Source of the DNA: Chitinophagaceae bacterium
GTDB lineage: Bacteria; Bacteroidota; Bacteroidia; Chitinophagales; Chitinophagaceae
Reading direction: 5' to 3'
NCBI GenBank assembly: GCA_019752045.1
Contig: JAIEMP010000011.1
Coordinates: 1-64,000 of the forward strand
Length of the DNA stretch: 64,000 nucleotides
Made by a program: the position numbers and the translations under genes. Shown piece by piece: positions 63,801-64,000 of this stretch. Each line of letters begins with the position of its first letter. Position 1 is the first letter of the stretch. Below the pieces are notes generated by a model. That model did no database searches. It was not told the DNA's origin and was given only the letters and a program-made list of their open reading frames with translations.

Positions 63801-64000
63801 ATGAAATACAATAACGAACTCACAACAAGATGGAAAAAATTGCTCAACATTTTTTTGTTTACAGCAATGATCGTACATGTACAATCACAATCACTCACCC
63901 GTGGCCGTTATGGCGATGGCCCCGACAGCATCGCACCTGTCGGCATCATTAAAAATTTAACCGATGATCAGTTGATGGAAGTTGTGCAGAAACAAACCTT
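63801..64000 (+). CDS. Glycoamylase-like enzyme, partial (third copy)
   Basis: The gene begins at ATG 63801, 10 bases after the cytochrome stop, and runs off the right edge; 66 codons are visible. A signal peptide (LLNIFLFTAMIVHVQSQ) is followed by NLTDDQLMEVVQKQT, which lines up with the start of the glycoamylase domain in the copies at 58094 (DNELLTKVQQQTF) and 59761 (SALLDLTQKQTF). This makes a third probable GH144 gene. It is not seen beyond the start, so catalytic residues cannot be checked. Confidence 0.7.
   Translation, partial: MKYNNELTTRWKKLLNIFLFTAMIVHVQSQSLTRGRYGDGPDSIAPVGIIKNLTDDQLMEVVQKQT

Overview
The window is a chromosomal stretch of a Bacteroidota bacterium, most likely family Chitinophagaceae; the genus cannot be fixed from sequence alone. 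The evidence is: repeated TAnnTTTG-type -7 promoter boxes just upstream of genes (for example 4156, 16152, 21055, 27647, 32038, 34814); a DUF4295 gene directly after rpmB-rpmG; a SusC/SusD pair driven by an ECF sigma/FecR pair; DUF6702 and DUF2279 proteins; and a tmRNA whose tag begins with Gly (GNTQYAMAA). The sequence is AT-rich with dense coding and short intergenic gaps. Only one tRNA (His) and the tmRNA were found as RNA genes.

Layout. 1-990: an accessory-looking edge with one unknown membrane-protein gene flanked by a near-perfect 15-bp inverted repeat, a long imperfect palindrome on one side and two nested perfect inverted repeats on the other. 988-5621: YhhN membrane protein, an HU/SPOR protein, a small membrane protein, two tandem FKBP lipoproteins and L-serine dehydratase. 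5759-10258: a three-gene type I export operon (ABC exporter with a degenerate ATPase, HlyD adaptor, TolC-like channel). 10324-18894: CPBP protease, M1 aminopeptidase with HupE/UreJ and DUF6702 neighbours, DUF2279 protein, phosphohexomutase and a beta-barrel protein. 19006-28775: protein repair methyltransferase, a Cys-rich lipoprotein, KatG, an SDR, a large outer-membrane barrel, DUF445, tRNA-His and an AraC regulator.

28840-41585 is core housekeeping: mutS, OsmC, rpmB-rpmG-DUF4295, ftsY, a tiny histone-H1-like gene, rplU-rpmA, a GH3-family acyl-adenylating enzyme, dxr, rseP, a membrane-anchored MutS-like ATPase and ssrA. Several short heptad tandem repeats (7-bp period) lie in gaps here, including one ending four bases before the tmRNA.

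41680-64000 is devoted to glycan use. A stand-alone gene fuses a GH2 beta-galactosidase to a GH53 endo-galactanase. A polysaccharide-utilisation locus follows: ECF sigma factor, FecR anti-sigma factor, SusC with an N-terminal STN signalling domain, SusD, a LamG lipoprotein, a very large CRTAC1-type (VCBS/ASPIC) protein, a GH30 enzyme, two complete and one truncated glycoamylase-like (probable GH144) enzymes, a repeat lipoprotein and a seven-haem cytochrome c. The enzymes suggest a beta-glucan (beta-1,2 and possibly beta-1,6) as substrate. The cytochrome inside this locus is the most unusual association in the window. The locus continues past the right edge.
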